Source: Isoetes taiwanensis (Eukaryota > Streptophyta > Lycopodiopsida > Isoetales > Isoetaceae). Taken from it: a stretch of DNA of 64,000 nt. The translations under genes were made by a program, and so were the position numbers. Position 1 is the first letter of the stretch; each line of letters begins with the position of its first letter. Below, piece by piece: positions 1 through 13,055 of this stretch. A model generated the notes under the pieces. That model saw only the letters and a program-made list of their open reading frames with translations, did not search any database and had not been told where the DNA came from. Where the stretch lies: positions 7,432,635-7,496,634 of the forward strand of contig JAJEKV010000033.1 of assembly GCA_021234155.1 (NCBI GenBank). The letters run 5' to 3'.

Positions 1-1220
1 AACCAAGGTCAGCTAGATTTTTTTTCCAAGTAGGTAAAATCAGTGGAATCTGGATATCTCTATCCTGAATAAAATGCAAGTACATGCAAGTTAGGCGTAA
101 ATAAATAAAAGGTGCAGCATGAATATAGTATAATCAACATGAGCTAAATACTTAAGTTTGGGATACAAAAGTCACTGGTACCAATGAACAGAAGTATCTA
201 AAAACAAACTAGTCATAGCTAGCCTTAACCTCAGTCAACTAGCCGGAACATCTACCGAGGTCAATCCCTACGGTAGTATTATCTGCCCACACTAAGACAC
301 AAAGTCTATGGTGGCATTTGTTGTCCCAAACTTAAAGTATTTAACCCATATCCACGACCATGAAATAAAACATTACGACTCCAATTATACAAAGTCTATA
401 GTTCAAACTAACACGTTATACTTTGCCCTTTCCTTGTGTCAAACAATCCTATATGTACCATTCTCAACAAATAAACTTACTTGCCCAATCAAATGCTATT
501 TGCCCATAGGGCCTAAAAAAAGCCTTTACCGAATGGAAGGATAATACTTAGTATTTAGATTTCAGAAACAAATCATGTGCAAATCATGTTCACATGATAT
601 TCTTGACCTCATAATATGTTCATGACCAGCTTAACCAAAACCAGAATTTACATAGTAGATATTCCATAGAAACAGCAAGAAATAGAACATGCAGATTTGT
701 GGACCATGTTCAGTCATTACTATCAGCATCATAACTTCATAGTGATTTGTTCCACACTTTTAAGGGAAGATATTACTTGTAAATACTGATCATAACTCCT
801 TCAAAGTATAAAATCGTCCATCCTCAAGCCCATAATCCAGAAAAAGCAAAGAAATGACAAATAGAAGAGAAACCTAGTACCTGTAGCCAATCAATACTAT
901 ATTAGCATAAAAATGGTAATATAGCAAGGGCCAAAAGGTACAGATGGTTTCTCGGTTCTTCACCGGTCACCATTTGTAACCTCTTTGCTCCTTACAAAAT
1001 TAAAAAGCATCAAGAACGGACAGAATGTAGAGTTTAAAGTACTCATCCTAAGCATAAAGCATACTGAACTTTATATTTCAGAGAAATAGAAGCAAGGGCC
1101 AAACATTGAATCAGAGTAATCTCTAATATTCGAAAATTACAGCAGTGAAACTTGTCCTTAAAAAATTAAATCGTATCAGCATTTTATCGGGCTGCCACAT
1201 CTTTTATAAAAAATACTTAA

Positions 1221-1548
1221 CTAGCTTGAATCAAACCTGATACTCGTCTTGTTCATAATCAGACTCATTGTCTGATGTCTGATTGTTGGTATAACCCATT
1301 GAGGAGGATCCCCCCTGTTTATTTCCAGCCCTGACTTGCTTAGCCCAGTGAGTATTACCCCTGTTAGAATTGTATCCTTGCTCATCTTGTAGAGGGCGTT
1401 TTTGCCCATTTGCATTGCTGCCATGCATTTCCTCCATTATCTCAGACAAATCTTGAATGGAAGAATATAATAGTTCGTCTTCAATCAAATGGCAATCGGA
1501 ATCTGAACTGACTGAGCGTCCATCTGAGTCATACTCATATCCATACAT
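1221..1548 (-). CDS. Putative exon of an unidentified gene, copy A
   Basis: The minus-strand reading frame from ATG near 1548 gives about 105 residues: an acidic, serine-rich start (MYGYEYDSDGRSVSSDSD), a central stretch LSEIMEEMHGSNANG, then an Asn/Gln/Gly-rich hydrophilic tail ending at a stop near 1231. I do not recognise a family. The same frame is found in copy B at 17450-17744, but there the acidic start is garbled by two compensating small indels and the end is cut by a LINE. Conservation of the frame between copies, and an acceptor-like pyrimidine tract followed by AG just upstream (higher coordinates), make an exon plausible. It could also be a transcribed low-complexity region. Confidence 0.35.
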
Positions 1549-2462
1549 GCCTTAAAGAGACCTAAAGTTCTTGGTGGGAAAAAATTAAAGACTAAGGTAT
1601 GTGGAATATATGGTGCATCATCATGAAGCATGTGAATATCATCCAGGGCTACCGGCAACCATGCTTTTCAGGAAAACCAAGACTTTTTGTGGTATAAAAG
1701 AACTTGCCTCCTTGTGCCAGAAGTTTTCGACAGAGCAACCGCCATATCTTTACTTCACAGGAAAAAATCCCCCCAGTACCTTGTGCAAGAGGTTCATGGC
1801 GGATCAACTGCCATATCCTTACCACGCAGAGCATGTACTGAGTACTCCGGTGAACAGGTCTCACGCTTCCCCAGTCTATTTTATGCAGAACTAGGTTAAA
1901 CTAGCAGTGGACCAAGGTTTTGGTCCGAAAAGATAAACCTATTTTATGGAGTTAGAAAAAACGAAAACCCTTTTACTATAAAGGCCTTTATGCTCCAAAT
2001 CAAAATACATTATTTATGTCACCATGGTAATCTCAACCATTACACATCAAATAGAATAAAGATAAAGCATTGAATGACTTAATATATGAGCAAAATGTGG
2101 TGTACCCAACATCCAAATGTTCTTTAGAGACTAAACTGAGAACTGCATAATATAAAGCCCCAGGATACCACCCCAAAATGCCAATGTTCACAGAGAAAAA
2201 AAGATATATGGTCAAAGACCTTTAGATTGAAACAGATTCCCCTTGTACAGGTCAATCATGGTTGGATTACACCCTAAAGCTTACCACACAGTCAATACAA
2301 TGGATAGTTTAAAGATCACTTTGTTCCCCTAGATTTTTTTTTTTTTTTGAAGGATCAAATTAACTAATATTTATCCAAAATAAATACAAAGATGAGCGAT
2401 ACTAGGGTACTCCTGCCCACAATAGAGCGAGTACCCACCAGACATATGTATCTACCTACGAC

Positions 2463-5400
2463 TCATGCCACAAATCTGCCCAGACTGTCTACAATGTGAA
2501 GGGTTCTTTCCCAGATCGCTGCTTTGAACTGTTCTTTTCGAGGAGACGCCAGGTAAGAAAGATATAACTTGTACCTCAACTGTGGGACCAAAGCCCCTGG
2601 CTGCATGTCCGCATTCCTGAACACCTTCATGCGTCGATGCTTCCAAATGAGCCACAACAACCAAGCTTTACACAAGTGAAAGGCCAGACTCTGAAGCTGG
2701 GACCACCTGTTATGGTACACCTCCAAAAGAACCTCTTGACTTCGGAGCGAGGTATGGAAGAGGCGCTGGACCCACTGCCATGCCGGCTGGATATGTGCAC
2801 AAAGAAACATGCAATGTTCCAAGGTCTCCACACAGGTACCATCATAGGACACAGATCGCTGATTCGCGGGTTGATCCTGTGAACCCATGTGTTTACCCGC
2901 AGGGAGCGATGCACAATCTGCCACAGCAATACTCGCATTTTGGGAGGCGAGATTGGGTTCCACACCCATTTCCAGATGAAGGCCCAATCATCTCCGGGCA
3001 CCTGAAGACTCCAACCATCCGAAGGTGGCAGCTCATCCTGAATTGCCAAAAGCCCATAACAGGATCTCACGAAATTCAAGGGATCTACTTTCGGGTGGCA
3101 CTTCCATACCCGTCCTGATGCCTGCGGAGGGTGCAGCGGCAGAGCATTGGCCACCCGCGCCCAAATAGCACAATCCCGTTCTTGAAGCCGAAATCTGTTG
3201 CGAAAAAGCTGCCAGGGTGCCAGCTGCCCATCAATATACCAATCCGCCACCGTCAACACCCCACACTGCGCCCGTCTGCGCTGAACACGGGGGTCGACCG
3301 AGGCTGCTAGAACCATAGGTGTGCGTGGTCCGAGCGGGATCCACCAAGGCGATGCCTCCAGCTGAATGCACCTGGTGCTGTCAATTGCAAACAGCGGGCG
3401 GACCTGCTCCCAAGCTCGCAGGAGCCCCTTCAGAAATGGAGAGGCATGAGCGTATGGCCTGATATCCACGAACAATGCCCAGGGGAGCCGCGCAGGCACG
3501 GACGGCTTACGGAAAACTACCGAGTGAGACAACGACTGATGAAGCAAGACCAAGCCCGGTGAGTCGAGCGCATTCTCAAGAATGGCAAGGACAAACTTAG
3601 ACAGGAGGACCTTGCCGTGCAGCGAGAGATCAAAGAAGCCGAGTCCGCCCGCAGCCTTAGGGCGCACGCACTTCCACCAGGCCACCTTAACGACCGCCCC
3701 CTCCTCATTGCCTCCCCATAATAGAGAAGATTTCCCGCACCTTGCTTTCTGGCACCAGGATGATAGAGGCCATATAAATATGAGTCGAGCATAGGGCCGG
3801 ACTTTGCTCTTTGTGACCGCCCGGCCGACTCCCCTTCCACCAATTAAGGTGCCGACGTAGTTCCACTAGAATGTCCTCCCACACAGCAGACGCTGAGATA
3901 TCGATGCCGAACGGGACACCCAAAAGCCTAGAGCAAGTGCCCTGCGGCTGCGTTCGTCACGTGAATTGGGACACAACCACCTGCATGGGATCAGCTGCCG
4001 GCCACAACGCCGAGCACTTCGTCCAATTCATGAGGCAGCCAGAAGCAAGGGAGAACGTATCCAGCAGCTCCTTCGTGTTTAATAGATTCCTCTCATCAGC
4101 CTGCAAAAAGAGGAATGAATCATCGGCGTACTGACTCCCAATCTGCTGCGACCCATCTGCCATCCTCAGCCCCTCCACCACACCCGCCTCTACTGCGGAA
4201 GTCAACAGCTGCGAGAGGGCCTCCGCCACAATGGTAAAGAGGAAGGGCGCCAAAGGGCACCCCTGGCGAACTCCACGCCCCACCCTAAAGATCGCAGATG
4301 ACTCGCCGTGACACAGGAGGGTGGCTCTGGCGGACGTTAAAAGCTTCAGAGCCACTGCCGTAAAGCTCTCCCCACATCCAAAGGCTAACATCATCCTTTT
4401 CAAGAACGTCCATCGCACACTATCATAGGCCTTTGCGAAGTCCAGCTTCAGGTACACAATCTGCTGACCTGTTCTGCACGCCCAGTGAATGCCCTCGAAT
4501 GCGGCTGCTACGTTGCTAAGAATCTGCCTGCCCGGAATGAAGCCAGACTGCATGGGACTAATAATCTCTTTCAAGACCACCTGCAGTCTGAGCGAAAGTG
4601 CCTTCGCGATAATTTTGTATACTGCCGACAACAGCAATAGGGCGCCAATCAGAAATGACAGCTGGCTCCTTCACCTTCGGTATCAAGGAGATGCAGCCTG
4701 TGTTGAGCCTATAGTCCAGTGCTTCTGCCTGAAGCAGATCTTGATAGATCTACAACACCGAGTTTCCCACCCAATCCCAATATTCCTGGAAGAACTCGAC
4801 CGGAATGCCGTCCAGGCCAGGGCACTTATGGGGGGCCAAGGCACGGCAAGCCTCCTCAAGCTCCTGCTTTGTGAGCAGGCGCTGCAACACCTGCCTCCCA
4901 TCTGCCGACACCTTGCACGACACTTTACTGAGCACAATCTCCTCCATTACATCTGTATAGGGATATCTCTTCTCCTGAAAAAATTGAGAGAAGTGCTGAA
5001 AAGTAGCCAGCTTGATGTCCGCCGACGAATTCAAGATACGACCATCAGCCAATGCCAGTGACGACATTGAGGCCGCATACTTCTTCTGTCGCGCAGCCCT
5101 AAAGAACATTCGAGAGTTAGTGTCCCCCTCCCGCAGCCAGGTGACCCCTGCTTTGACCCTTGCACGAAAGCAGACCCTCACGAATTCATCGGCTGCAATG
5201 CGGCGCCAAAATCTCATTCTCGCACCCCATCGGGCAATTTGAGACCTAAGGGCTTCCAATTGGCGATACAAGCGCCTCTAACTCCTCCCTCTCTGCCGTG
5301 CTCTCCGGCTTCCCACGACTTGGCGAGAATGCCTTGACCTCGGCTAAGGCTGTACCATTCCCGCCATCCGAAGTTATCTCGAAGATCTGAAACCGATCTG

Positions 5401-6207
5401 GCTGGCAACCCCCGCGAAATCGGCATCCTTGGTGGCGGTGTTTAACTTGAACACAGTCGCGGCCCGGCACGGCTGCGGTCGCTCCACCAGGAGATCAAGC
5501 GGGAAAATGGTCGAGACCGCGGTAGACAAAATGTTCGTCGCTGGCTGAAATGAGGCGCTGGTCATTTGCTAGGGTATTAGCATAGCATCCAATAGGTGAG
5601 CCGAGCGCCGGCCGGCCCCGCCCACCGATTACACCCGCGTGAAAGAAGAGAGTCGCACGGTGCCTCGGCCCGGATGCAAGGAGTCCATCAACATCACCCA
5701 CTGCTGCCGCTCAAAACCCTGCACGACATCCGCTCCTCTGCCACACCTATCATGAATGGACTCGACCATGTTGAAGTCGCCCAGCAGTAGCCAAGCCACA
5801 TCTGCCCCCAAGGATGCGACCTTATGCCGTAACGATGCCCACAACGCCCCTCTCTGCTGCGCAGTGTTGTGAGCGTAGACATTCACAATCCCCCACTCGT
5901 GCGGACCCTCACGCCACTTGATGATGACCCACCTGCCCCAACGGTCAGCCATGGTGAAAGCCACCTGCACATGCATCTTCCACGCGATGGTCGTTCCACC
6001 CTTAGAGGCTCCAGAGGTGGCGACTGCAGCCGCATATTGCGGCCCAAACATGTCCAACAGTGCCCGAGCGTCCCCCCTGTGACACTTATGTTCCTGAAGG
6101 CACAAGATATCTGGATCCAACTTACAAACGGCCAACGCCACTCTCGTTCTTTTCGCAGGAGACGAGCGCACCCCACGAACATTCAAGCTCACGATCTTCT
6201 TGTCCAT
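2463..6207 (-). pseudogene. LINE A ORF2, endonuclease/reverse transcriptase, multiple frameshifts
   Basis: ORF2 starts with ATG at 6207. The endonuclease begins MDKKIVSLNVRGVRS and includes DILCLQEHKC and LLLGDFNMVES, the usual metal- and substrate-binding blocks of the APE-like nuclease. The frame breaks near 5630. The reverse transcriptase follows in pieces: CPGLDGIPVEFFQEYWD (about 4850-4800), SGFIPGRQI, LDFAKAYDSVRW, GRGVRQGCPLAPFLFTIVAE, and the catalytic YADD motif in SQYADDSFLF near 4140. Downstream are the thumb and C-terminal region (RAWEQVRPLF, then LLWQIVHRSLRVNTWVHRI) with a damaged zf-RVT cysteine cluster, ending IVDSLGRFVA at 2463. At least five reading-frame breaks are present. 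By family this protein nicks the target and primes cDNA synthesis there. Confidence 0.9.
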
Positions 6208-6212
6208 AACTG

Positions 6213-8630
6213 CTACTGAGAAGAAGGATTTCTACGATGCTTCTTTTTCTGGCCCCGTCTTGCTGGAGAAGCAGGCCCCTGATCTGAGTCATATGGAACC
6301 AGAGCGAGCGGGTTATCTGTGAGTGCAACCTCAGCGTCCAACTCCACCTCATCCGCCCACGAGCGCACCCGAGCCACCTTATCCAGTTCCATCCCCTCCG
6401 AGGAGGCTTGGGTGGATACCGCATCAGAATCTGATGGCTGCACCAACCGCTCCTCCACCAGACCCGAGCCCATCTGTAGGGATTGTCGCTGCTCTGCCCG
6501 TTCCTGAAGTCGCTGGATGTGAAGCAACTTCTGTGCCACCGTCTGCGGAGTTACCGAACCCTCCCCCACTGGCACAGCCGCCGGTCCATTATTCGAGATA
6601 GACCGCAACGATCTATCCAGCCTCGGGGCCGGCTGGGTCCTGTCTGAAGGGGCCTCCCCCACCGGCCGAGTTTGGGACGGAACCTGGCCCCCGTCCTGCG
6701 GAACCTCCCGTGGAGCCCCGAGTACTGACGCGGGCCTGCACACTGGTAACAAGCCTGCAAAGACCTGGAGGGCGGGAAACATTCTCTGAATCTCTGCCCC
6801 ATTCAACAGCCTGAGAGAAAACCGAAAACACCAATCTCCGCTCCTAACAGTCACTAAGGGAGGCAATGGACTATCCGCGGGAAGAGCCACACAAATCTTA
6901 GGCTCCCGAACTATGGAGTGAGCAATGTGGCCGCCGATCCCATTGGCAATCGCAATCATGAACTCTGGCAGCAACATATCCGCGGGAAGATCCATCACCT
7001 GAAACCAGCACGGAATCTTCAAGGCCGATAAAGACCGAGCACTTACCCCAGGAGTGTAATGCTGGTAAATCAAGTAACTCCCCCACATGAGGTCGACCCC
7101 TCTCGCTACTATCCTCTCGACTACCGGGGGCGCATCGAACATGAGAAGGAAGAAGTTGTTCCCCATGAACTTCAAAGACTGAAACGGCGAGATCCCCAAC
7201 CGCTTAAAGTGAGCCTGCAGCCATCCGCCAACTCTCCTGGTGTCCAACACTCCAGTATAGTACACCAGCACTGTGCACGAGACTAAATTGGAGATAGACT
7301 TGAGGTGCTGCTGATGATCTAGCTCAACTACGGCAGCCGGAGGGCCGGTGGGATCTACCTGCGATTCAAGAAGGCCAAAGCCTCCTCCATCCGATGAGTG
7401 TCGGCCGGCGCCACAGTGGCGGATCCACTCTGAGAACCGCGGACGAGAGAGACGGCTCACTGTGTCGTTCGACCGCCATGCAGGTCCCGCCGCACCGACT
7501 CCATGCCCCTCACCCGCACGCCTCCCCGAACCTGGGTTATCCTGACCTGACGACTTATGCGGATGCTGTGGTATACCGCCGCTCCCCACGCCCAGAGGCA
7601 AACTACGCACCGGCTCTGTCACTGCAAAGGGATCCTCCGGCAACGTAGAGACAGGCGAGTCTGGACTGGCAAGTGGAGTTACTGTCTCAAGTGGCGGCAT
7701 GCTACCCGGGACCTCAAATTCTGCTTGCCTCGCAGCTTGTACATCCCCAGCACGAGGACTCCTTGCCTGATCCGTAGAGCCCCGCCCAGACCCTGGCTGC
7801 TGCCCGAAATCCAGAAGAGGGCAGCCCGCTCCCTTCCTGTCCCCGACCTCCACATGCCCTTGCCTCGATCCTGGCTGCTGCCCACAACCGATAGGGGAGC
7901 TTAAGGCAGTCCGCCCTACCCCTTCTCTACCCAAAACCCTGCACAAGTCAGTCTGATGGCCACCAGCTTGCAGTGCCCCGCTACAGCCCTCCACAACTGC
8001 CTCAAGTGAAGAACAAACCGAGTCTGGCACTGGAGCAGCCGGATCGGTGGGCAACCCAAACCCCAGCCCAGCTGGCCGGCCATGTGGCCCTGAAGCTGTC
8101 GAGGTCCTCTCCACTCCAACCCCCTCGCCTGCAGAAGCCTCTGGTGATGGCACCAGCCCCACCGCTCGATTCTATAAGTCCGAAGCTGCCGAATCAATCC
8201 CAACAGCCTCCCTTTCTACCATACGTGAACCAATTCACCCCAATCCTACACACCCTGAAACCCCTTCTGCCCCAATCAGCTGGGTGACCATCTGAGTGCT
8301 CTCCCTGCAGCCTTGATCTAATCCGGCCACTGGCAAGCTGCCGAGACCTGGTTCTACCCTGATGCTGCCGGCTTGATCTTCCCCTTGAAGCCGCTGCCCA
8401 ACAACCACCGGAACCGCCTCCTCCCTTAGCTGCTGCCCAGAGGCAACCAAATTCATCTCCAGATGAGCCGAAGGAGATGAATCAACCGATTGTATCAAAG
8501 ACCCAGCAGGTCGATTCTGCTGGGCCGCCTGCGCCACCTTAGGAATCCGCTTAAACGGAGCTGGATGCATCGCCAGAGCATCAGTCCGGCCACTGCTACC
8601 TCCTCCTGCCATAGCCACCGTCGTCACCAT
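6213..8630 (-). pseudogene. LINE A ORF1, nucleic-acid-binding gag-like protein, two in-frame stops
   Basis: Reading from an ATG near 8630 the frame runs to 6213, about 805 codons, but is interrupted by TGA at 8235-8237 and TAG at 8172-8174. The 649 codons after the second stop are open. The N-terminal half is Gly/Pro/Ser-rich and looks disordered. The central part (around 7300-6700) contains a DUF4283-like fold: LVSCTVLVYYTGVLDTRR, then WLQAHFKRLG and GGHIAHSIVREPKICVALP. A Gly/Pro-rich tail ends in KKKHRRNPSSQ. In plant L1 elements ORF1 binds the element RNA and packages it with ORF2 product; that role is by family. Its stop lies 5 nt before the ORF2 ATG. A zinc knuckle was not seen. Confidence 0.75.
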
Positions 8631-8943
8631 CCCCGCTCAGAGCTCCTGAAGACGTCGCCTCAGTTCCGCCGCCATCCAACACTATCTTTCTTATTGGATT
8701 GGTCACCAAGCACACTCCCTGTTCCCCTAGATTTTTATTCGAGGAGCATTGAGTAAATAGCTTTAAGCCCAATAAAAAAAAAACCTACCACCTACCGTAG
8801 GAAATGAATGGCCCCAGTATGGTTATGCCGTGAACATAGGGAGGGTGGACCCCTACTGTCACAGCAGGGGTCCGACCCATAACCTATTATTAAATCAACC
8901 CAATATTGAAGTAAAATGTACAAAACATCAGGGCGACACGTAC

Positions 8944-9651
8944 CTTTCAAAAAGCAGCAGAAATTTCATGTATCAGGTCTTTGGCATCATAAGGTAAGCC
9001 TGGGAATGTGTGTTCCTTGATATATTTGATAACTCTTCTTCTTATACCATACTGGTCGAAACCATTGTCCACAAAACATTGCATCAGATCTTTAATGTCA
9101 GCAGCCGCTCCAATAGGGCACTAATTTAGAGTCTGCCCTTAGACCATTATACTTTTTCGTGCACACCTTGCCATTGGACATTGGTATTCTGCAAATAAAT
9201 ATTTTTTATAGTCATATACACAAAGTGTAAGTAGTGTAAGAAGAAAGGAAAACTTTGCCACACTTGGTCAAAGTATCCAGCAATATATGATAGGCCGAGT
9301 GGCATAAAGGTATGAAACTTTAGTCGGGTAGTGAGTCATAAATAGAGTTAATGACTAGATAAATACTGTCCCAATTGTCACCAGCTTTATTGATCCGAGG
9401 TGCCACAGAAATCAACTCACTAAAACCCAGGTGTGCAATAATAGAAAACTCTTCAGCCTTTCTGGCCTCTCTCTTTGTACAATATATTCGTGTGCCTTAA
9501 TGTCCTTTATGCACCCGAGAATGGTCTGGATAGCATAACTAGGGCACTCGATTTTGATGCTGCTATAACCAAGGTCAGCTAGATCTTTTTTCCAAGTAGG
9601 TAAAATCAGTGGAATCTGGATATCTCTATCCAGAATAAAATGCAAGTACAT
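8944..9651 (-). CDS. Putative 3' exons of the unidentified duplicated gene (copy B)
   Basis: Two coding-looking blocks lie on the minus strand. The first (9651-9478) reads DRDIQIPLILPTW, KKDLADLGYSSIKIECP and TILGCIKDIKAHEYIV, then meets a possible GT donor. The second (about 9115-8944) reads PIGAAADIKDLMQCFVDNGF then QYGIRRRVIKYIKEHTFPGL and DAKDLIHEISAAF before a stop. I do not recognise the family. Copy A shows the same first block at 1-84 with the splice acceptor TTTTATTCAG intact; copy B has CTG instead of CAG at this place, which should weaken or abolish that junction. Transcript evidence would decide whether either copy is expressed. Confidence 0.4.
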
Positions 9652-10045
9652 GCAAGTTAGGTGTAAATAAATAAAAGGTGCAGCATGAATATAGTATAAT
9701 GAACATGAGCTAAATACTTAAGTTTGGGATACAAAAGTCACTGGTAAGACCAATGAACAGAAGTATCTAAAAAAAACCCAGTCACAGCTAGCCTTAACCT
9801 CAGTCAACTAGCCGGAAGATCTACCGAGGTCAATCCCTACGGTAGTATTATCTGCCCACACTAAGACACAAAGTCTATGGTGACATTTGTTGTCCCAAAC
9901 TTAAAGTATTTAACCCATATCCACGACCATGAAATAAACCATTACGACTCCAATTATACAAAGTCTATAGTTCAAACTAACACGTTATACTTTGCCCTTT
10001 CCTTGTGTCAAACAATCCTATATGTACCATTCTCAACAAATAAAC

Positions 10046-12187
10046 AGCATATGAAGGAGTTCATTGGGCCCAATGTTCAGGTCAAAATCTTCTATATTTA
10101 AGATTGGATGTTGCTAAAGCTTATGATACTGTGAAGTGGACTTTCTTGGATGCCATGCTTTTGAAATTGGGATTTGGGTCTGGTTTCCGATCTATGATGC
10201 ATAAAATGTTGATTTCTGCTAAGGGGGTAGTACTGTATCATGGAGAACCATTGGTGCTTTTTCCAATTGAACGTGGAATAAGGCAAGGTTGCCTTTAGCT
10301 CCTTTTTTATTTACTATAGTGGCAGAAGGACTTTCGCAACTATTGCATGAGGCTGAAAAGGATGGTTTGGTAAAGGGATTATTATTGGTGGAAGGTGAAC
10401 AGGTTTTGGTTAATCAGTTTGCAGACGATACCTTCTTGCTAGTGGATGGTGAAGAGAATAATGTGCAGATAATCAAAAAGATTTTGGATATATTTTCAAT
10501 TGCATCTGGTTGTCTCCTTAATTGGGCTAAGTGTAGTGCTTTATGGGTGGGGAAGGAAGCAGTTCCGCATTTTTTATATGAGTATGCCTGGAAGGTTGTT
10601 GTACCATCTGCAAAGACAAAGCTTCTAGGAGTCCCCTTTGGTCTAGATATTGACATGAATGAAGCATGTGATGAAATTATCTTAAATTTAGAAAGGCAAC
10701 TGATTTGGTGGAGAGGTTCAAAGTTATCCTTGGTAGGTAGAATTCAAGTAGCTAAGTCAGTATTGAACAATACACATATTTATTTGGTTTCGGTTCTATT
10801 GGCTCCAGCTTCTAAGTTTGCAGAGATAACAAAGATTGTAAGAGATTTTGTCTGGTGTACTGATCAAGGAGGCACTGTGAAGGTGGCGTGGAAGAAATGT
10901 ATGTTGTTTAAACAACAAGGAGGACTTGGTATGTTGGATCTTTCTTTACAGGGTAAGGTCTTAGCTTCTAAGCTATTGTTCAGTTTGTTGAAAGATGATT
11001 GTGCATCACCAGGGATGAAGTTACTTAAACAATCAGTAAAGAAGTGTATGGTTTTTCATAAGCGAGGTGTGAGAATTGAGCTCCCTTGGGCATTGTTATA
11101 TCCATTGAAAGCTTATTCACATGCCTCTCCAGTACTGAAAGGCTTGCTTCGGGCCTGGAAGGTAGTCTAGCAGGTGATTACATTTGATTGGGAAGGTTGT
11201 CTCCAGGCATCTTCCCCCTTTCTGTGGTTGCCTTTGTATACTCATGGACAACTACACCCAGTTGTAGAATTTATGCATGCGCATTCCCAAAGTAGGTGGA
11301 GGAGAGCGGGTATTATTTCTATTGAACGCTGGTATTTTGGTATTGACATTGCTCCTTGGCAATGGTTTCGTGGAGACATATGGGTTATTGGATAAAGATA
11401 TCAAGATATGGGCTTATGTAGCAAGTGCTCTTCCTCTAATTAAGAAGGTGGGTAACAAGAGATCTTTGGAACTTTGTTCAAGGTATTAAAGAAGGCAAGA
11501 AGCTAGTAAGTTCATGCTACAGATTGCTTACCTCCTCAAGTACTTTATCACCTTCTCGAAAATGGCACTTACAGGACTTTGCCTTCTCAATGGCAATCCA
11601 TCCGAACCTTGTTTGGTCTAAATATAATCCTCCAAAGGTAAATGTTCTACTTTGGCGGGTGATTCATCTCTTTGAGAGTTAATGAGATGGTTCATCGCTT
11701 TAAGTAGGGAGTAAGCCCACTTTGCCCAATGTGTGAGTGGTGCTTTCAAACATTGGAGCACTTGTTTATATTTGTGTGCAGAAATGAGTAGTCTTAGGTA
11801 ATTGTTTGCATTCTCTTTTGGAGTATCTTTGGATAGTCAGCATTTTTTTTTGGGTATTTATCCAAATCAGTGGACTGCTTCTAAAAGGATTGTATTTCAT
11901 ATGGCAAAGTCTTGGCTAATATGGAGTGTATGGAAGCGAAGGCGAAGAAAGTTCTTTTATGATATGCATATTTCTTCTCAGGTGGTGCTTCAAGAAATTC
12001 GTAAGAAGTTGTATAATTGCTTTCAGATCTCCAATTGGCCTGATCGTATTAAAATTCCAATATGGAGTGATCATCTAAAAGTGATTGATGCTTCAGGGAC
12101 ATTTCTTACTTCTGGAAGTACTTTGTAATATTTTGAGTGTATAATATGAAGTAAAACACGTTCTTCAAAAAAAAAAAAAAAAAAAAA
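10046..12187 (+). mobile_element. L1-type LINE, 5'-truncated, AT-rich (LINE B)
   Basis: A 2.1-kb element on the plus strand begins abruptly within the reverse transcriptase region and ends with TTCTTC followed by an A-run at about 12168-12187. Target duplication AACAAATAAAC is seen at 10035-10045 and 12188-12198; the intact site is in copy A near 466-476. Truncation at the 5' end with a poly(A) tail and target duplication is the standard result of incomplete target-primed reverse transcription. Its coding strand is much more AT-rich than LINE A and LINE C although the proteins are clearly related, so it belongs to a different lineage or has been amplified from one. Confidence 0.95.
10104..12128 (+). 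pseudogene. LINE B ORF2 remnant: reverse transcriptase and C-terminal region
   Basis: The frame opens at LDVAKAYDTVKWTFLDAML, a core RT block. One base is lost in the RQGCPLAP block near 10290, so the frame shifts. The catalytic FADD motif follows (NQFADDTFLLVDG, near 10420), then KTKLLGVPFGLDID, WWRGSKLSLVGRIQVAKS and ELPWALLYPLKAYSHASPVL. An in-frame TAG occurs at 11168-11170; the same frame continues to about 11395, where another break occurs. The end reads WLIWSVWKRRRRKFF and LKVIDASGTFL, matching the end of the LINE A and LINE C proteins. It has no endonuclease part and is inactive. Confidence 0.9.
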
Positions 12188-13055
12188 AACAAATAAACTT
12201 ACTTGCATCCCCAATCAAATGCTATTTGCCCATAGGGCCTAAAAAAAGCCTTTACCGAATGGAAGGATAATACTTAGTATTTAGATTTCAGAAACAAACC
12301 ATGTGCAAATCATGTTCACATGATATTCTTGACCTCAGAATATGTTCATGACCAGCTTAACCAAAACCAGAATTTACATAGTAGATATTCCATGGAAACA
12401 GCAAGAAATAGAACATTGCAGATTTGTGGACCATGTTCAGTCATTACTATCAGCATCATAACTTCATAGTGATTTGTTCCACACATTTAAGGGAACATAT
12501 TACTTGTAAATACTGATCATAACTCCTTCAAAGTATAAAATCGTCCATCCTCAAGCCCATAATCCAGAAAAAGCAAAGAAATGACAAATAGAAGAGAAAC
12601 CTAGTACCTGCAGCCAATCAGTACTATATTAGCATAAAAATGGTAATATAGCAAGGGCCAAAAGGTACAGATGGTTTCTCGGTTCTTCACCGGTCACCAT
12701 TTGTAACCTCTTTGCTCCTTACAAAATTAAAAAGCATCAAGAACGAACAGAATGTAGAGTTTAAAGTACTCATCCTAAGCATAAAGCATACTGAACTTTA
12801 TATTTCAGAGAAATAGAAGCAAGGGCCAAACATTGAATCAGAGTAATCTCTAATATTCAAAAATTACAGCAGTGAAACTTGTCCTTAAAAAATTAAATCG
12901 TATCAGCATTTTATCAGGCTGCCACATCTTTTATAAAAAATACCTAACTAGCTTGAATCAAACCTGATACTCGTCTTTCCTTTTTTTTTTTTTTGAAGAA
13001 TATAAGAATATATTAAACCACTAGAATGCGATCAAGTACAATGATAAGTGTGGTG

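Larger units (their letters stand above)
2339..8719 (-). mobile_element. L1-type LINE, near full length (LINE A)
   Basis: This is a non-LTR retrotransposon of the plant L1 type inserted into copy A, reading right to left. The 3' end is a poly(A) tail seen as T-run 2339-2348, preceded on the element strand by TTC. A 17-bp target duplication, TGTTCCCCTAGATTTTT, occurs at 2322-2338 and 8720-8736; copy B has the uninterrupted site near 18495. The element carries ORF1 with a DUF4283-like domain, then ORF2 with endonuclease, reverse transcriptase and a C-terminal zinc-binding region. Base composition is clearly GC-rich against the AT-rich flanks. Both ORFs are broken, so it cannot move by itself. 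Confidence 0.95.
1..8771 (-). repeat. Tandem duplicate copy A, interrupted by a LINE
   Basis: Positions 1-2338 and 8720-8771 match 9568-18541 over almost their whole length with scattered substitutions, so this is one of two direct tandem copies. The left end is cut by the window edge. The matching ends near 8771, at an A-run after TTTAAGCCCAATAAA, the same place where copy B stops at about 18541. The segment seems to hold exons of a minus-strand gene (see 1221-1548). Copy A has a 6.4-kb LINE at 2339-8719 but lacks the two LINEs found in copy B, which shows the empty target sites at about 475 and 1255. Confidence 0.9.

Noticed and set aside
1601-1894. Plus-strand open frame (MEYMVHHHEACEYHPG...) conserved at 17797-18087
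   Set aside because: Conservation is explained by the tandem duplication; there is no family match, and the presumed gene reads on the other strand.
5596-8756. Long plus-strand open frames opposite LINE A
   Set aside because: These are antisense shadows of the GC-rich LINE ORFs, with no recognisable domains.
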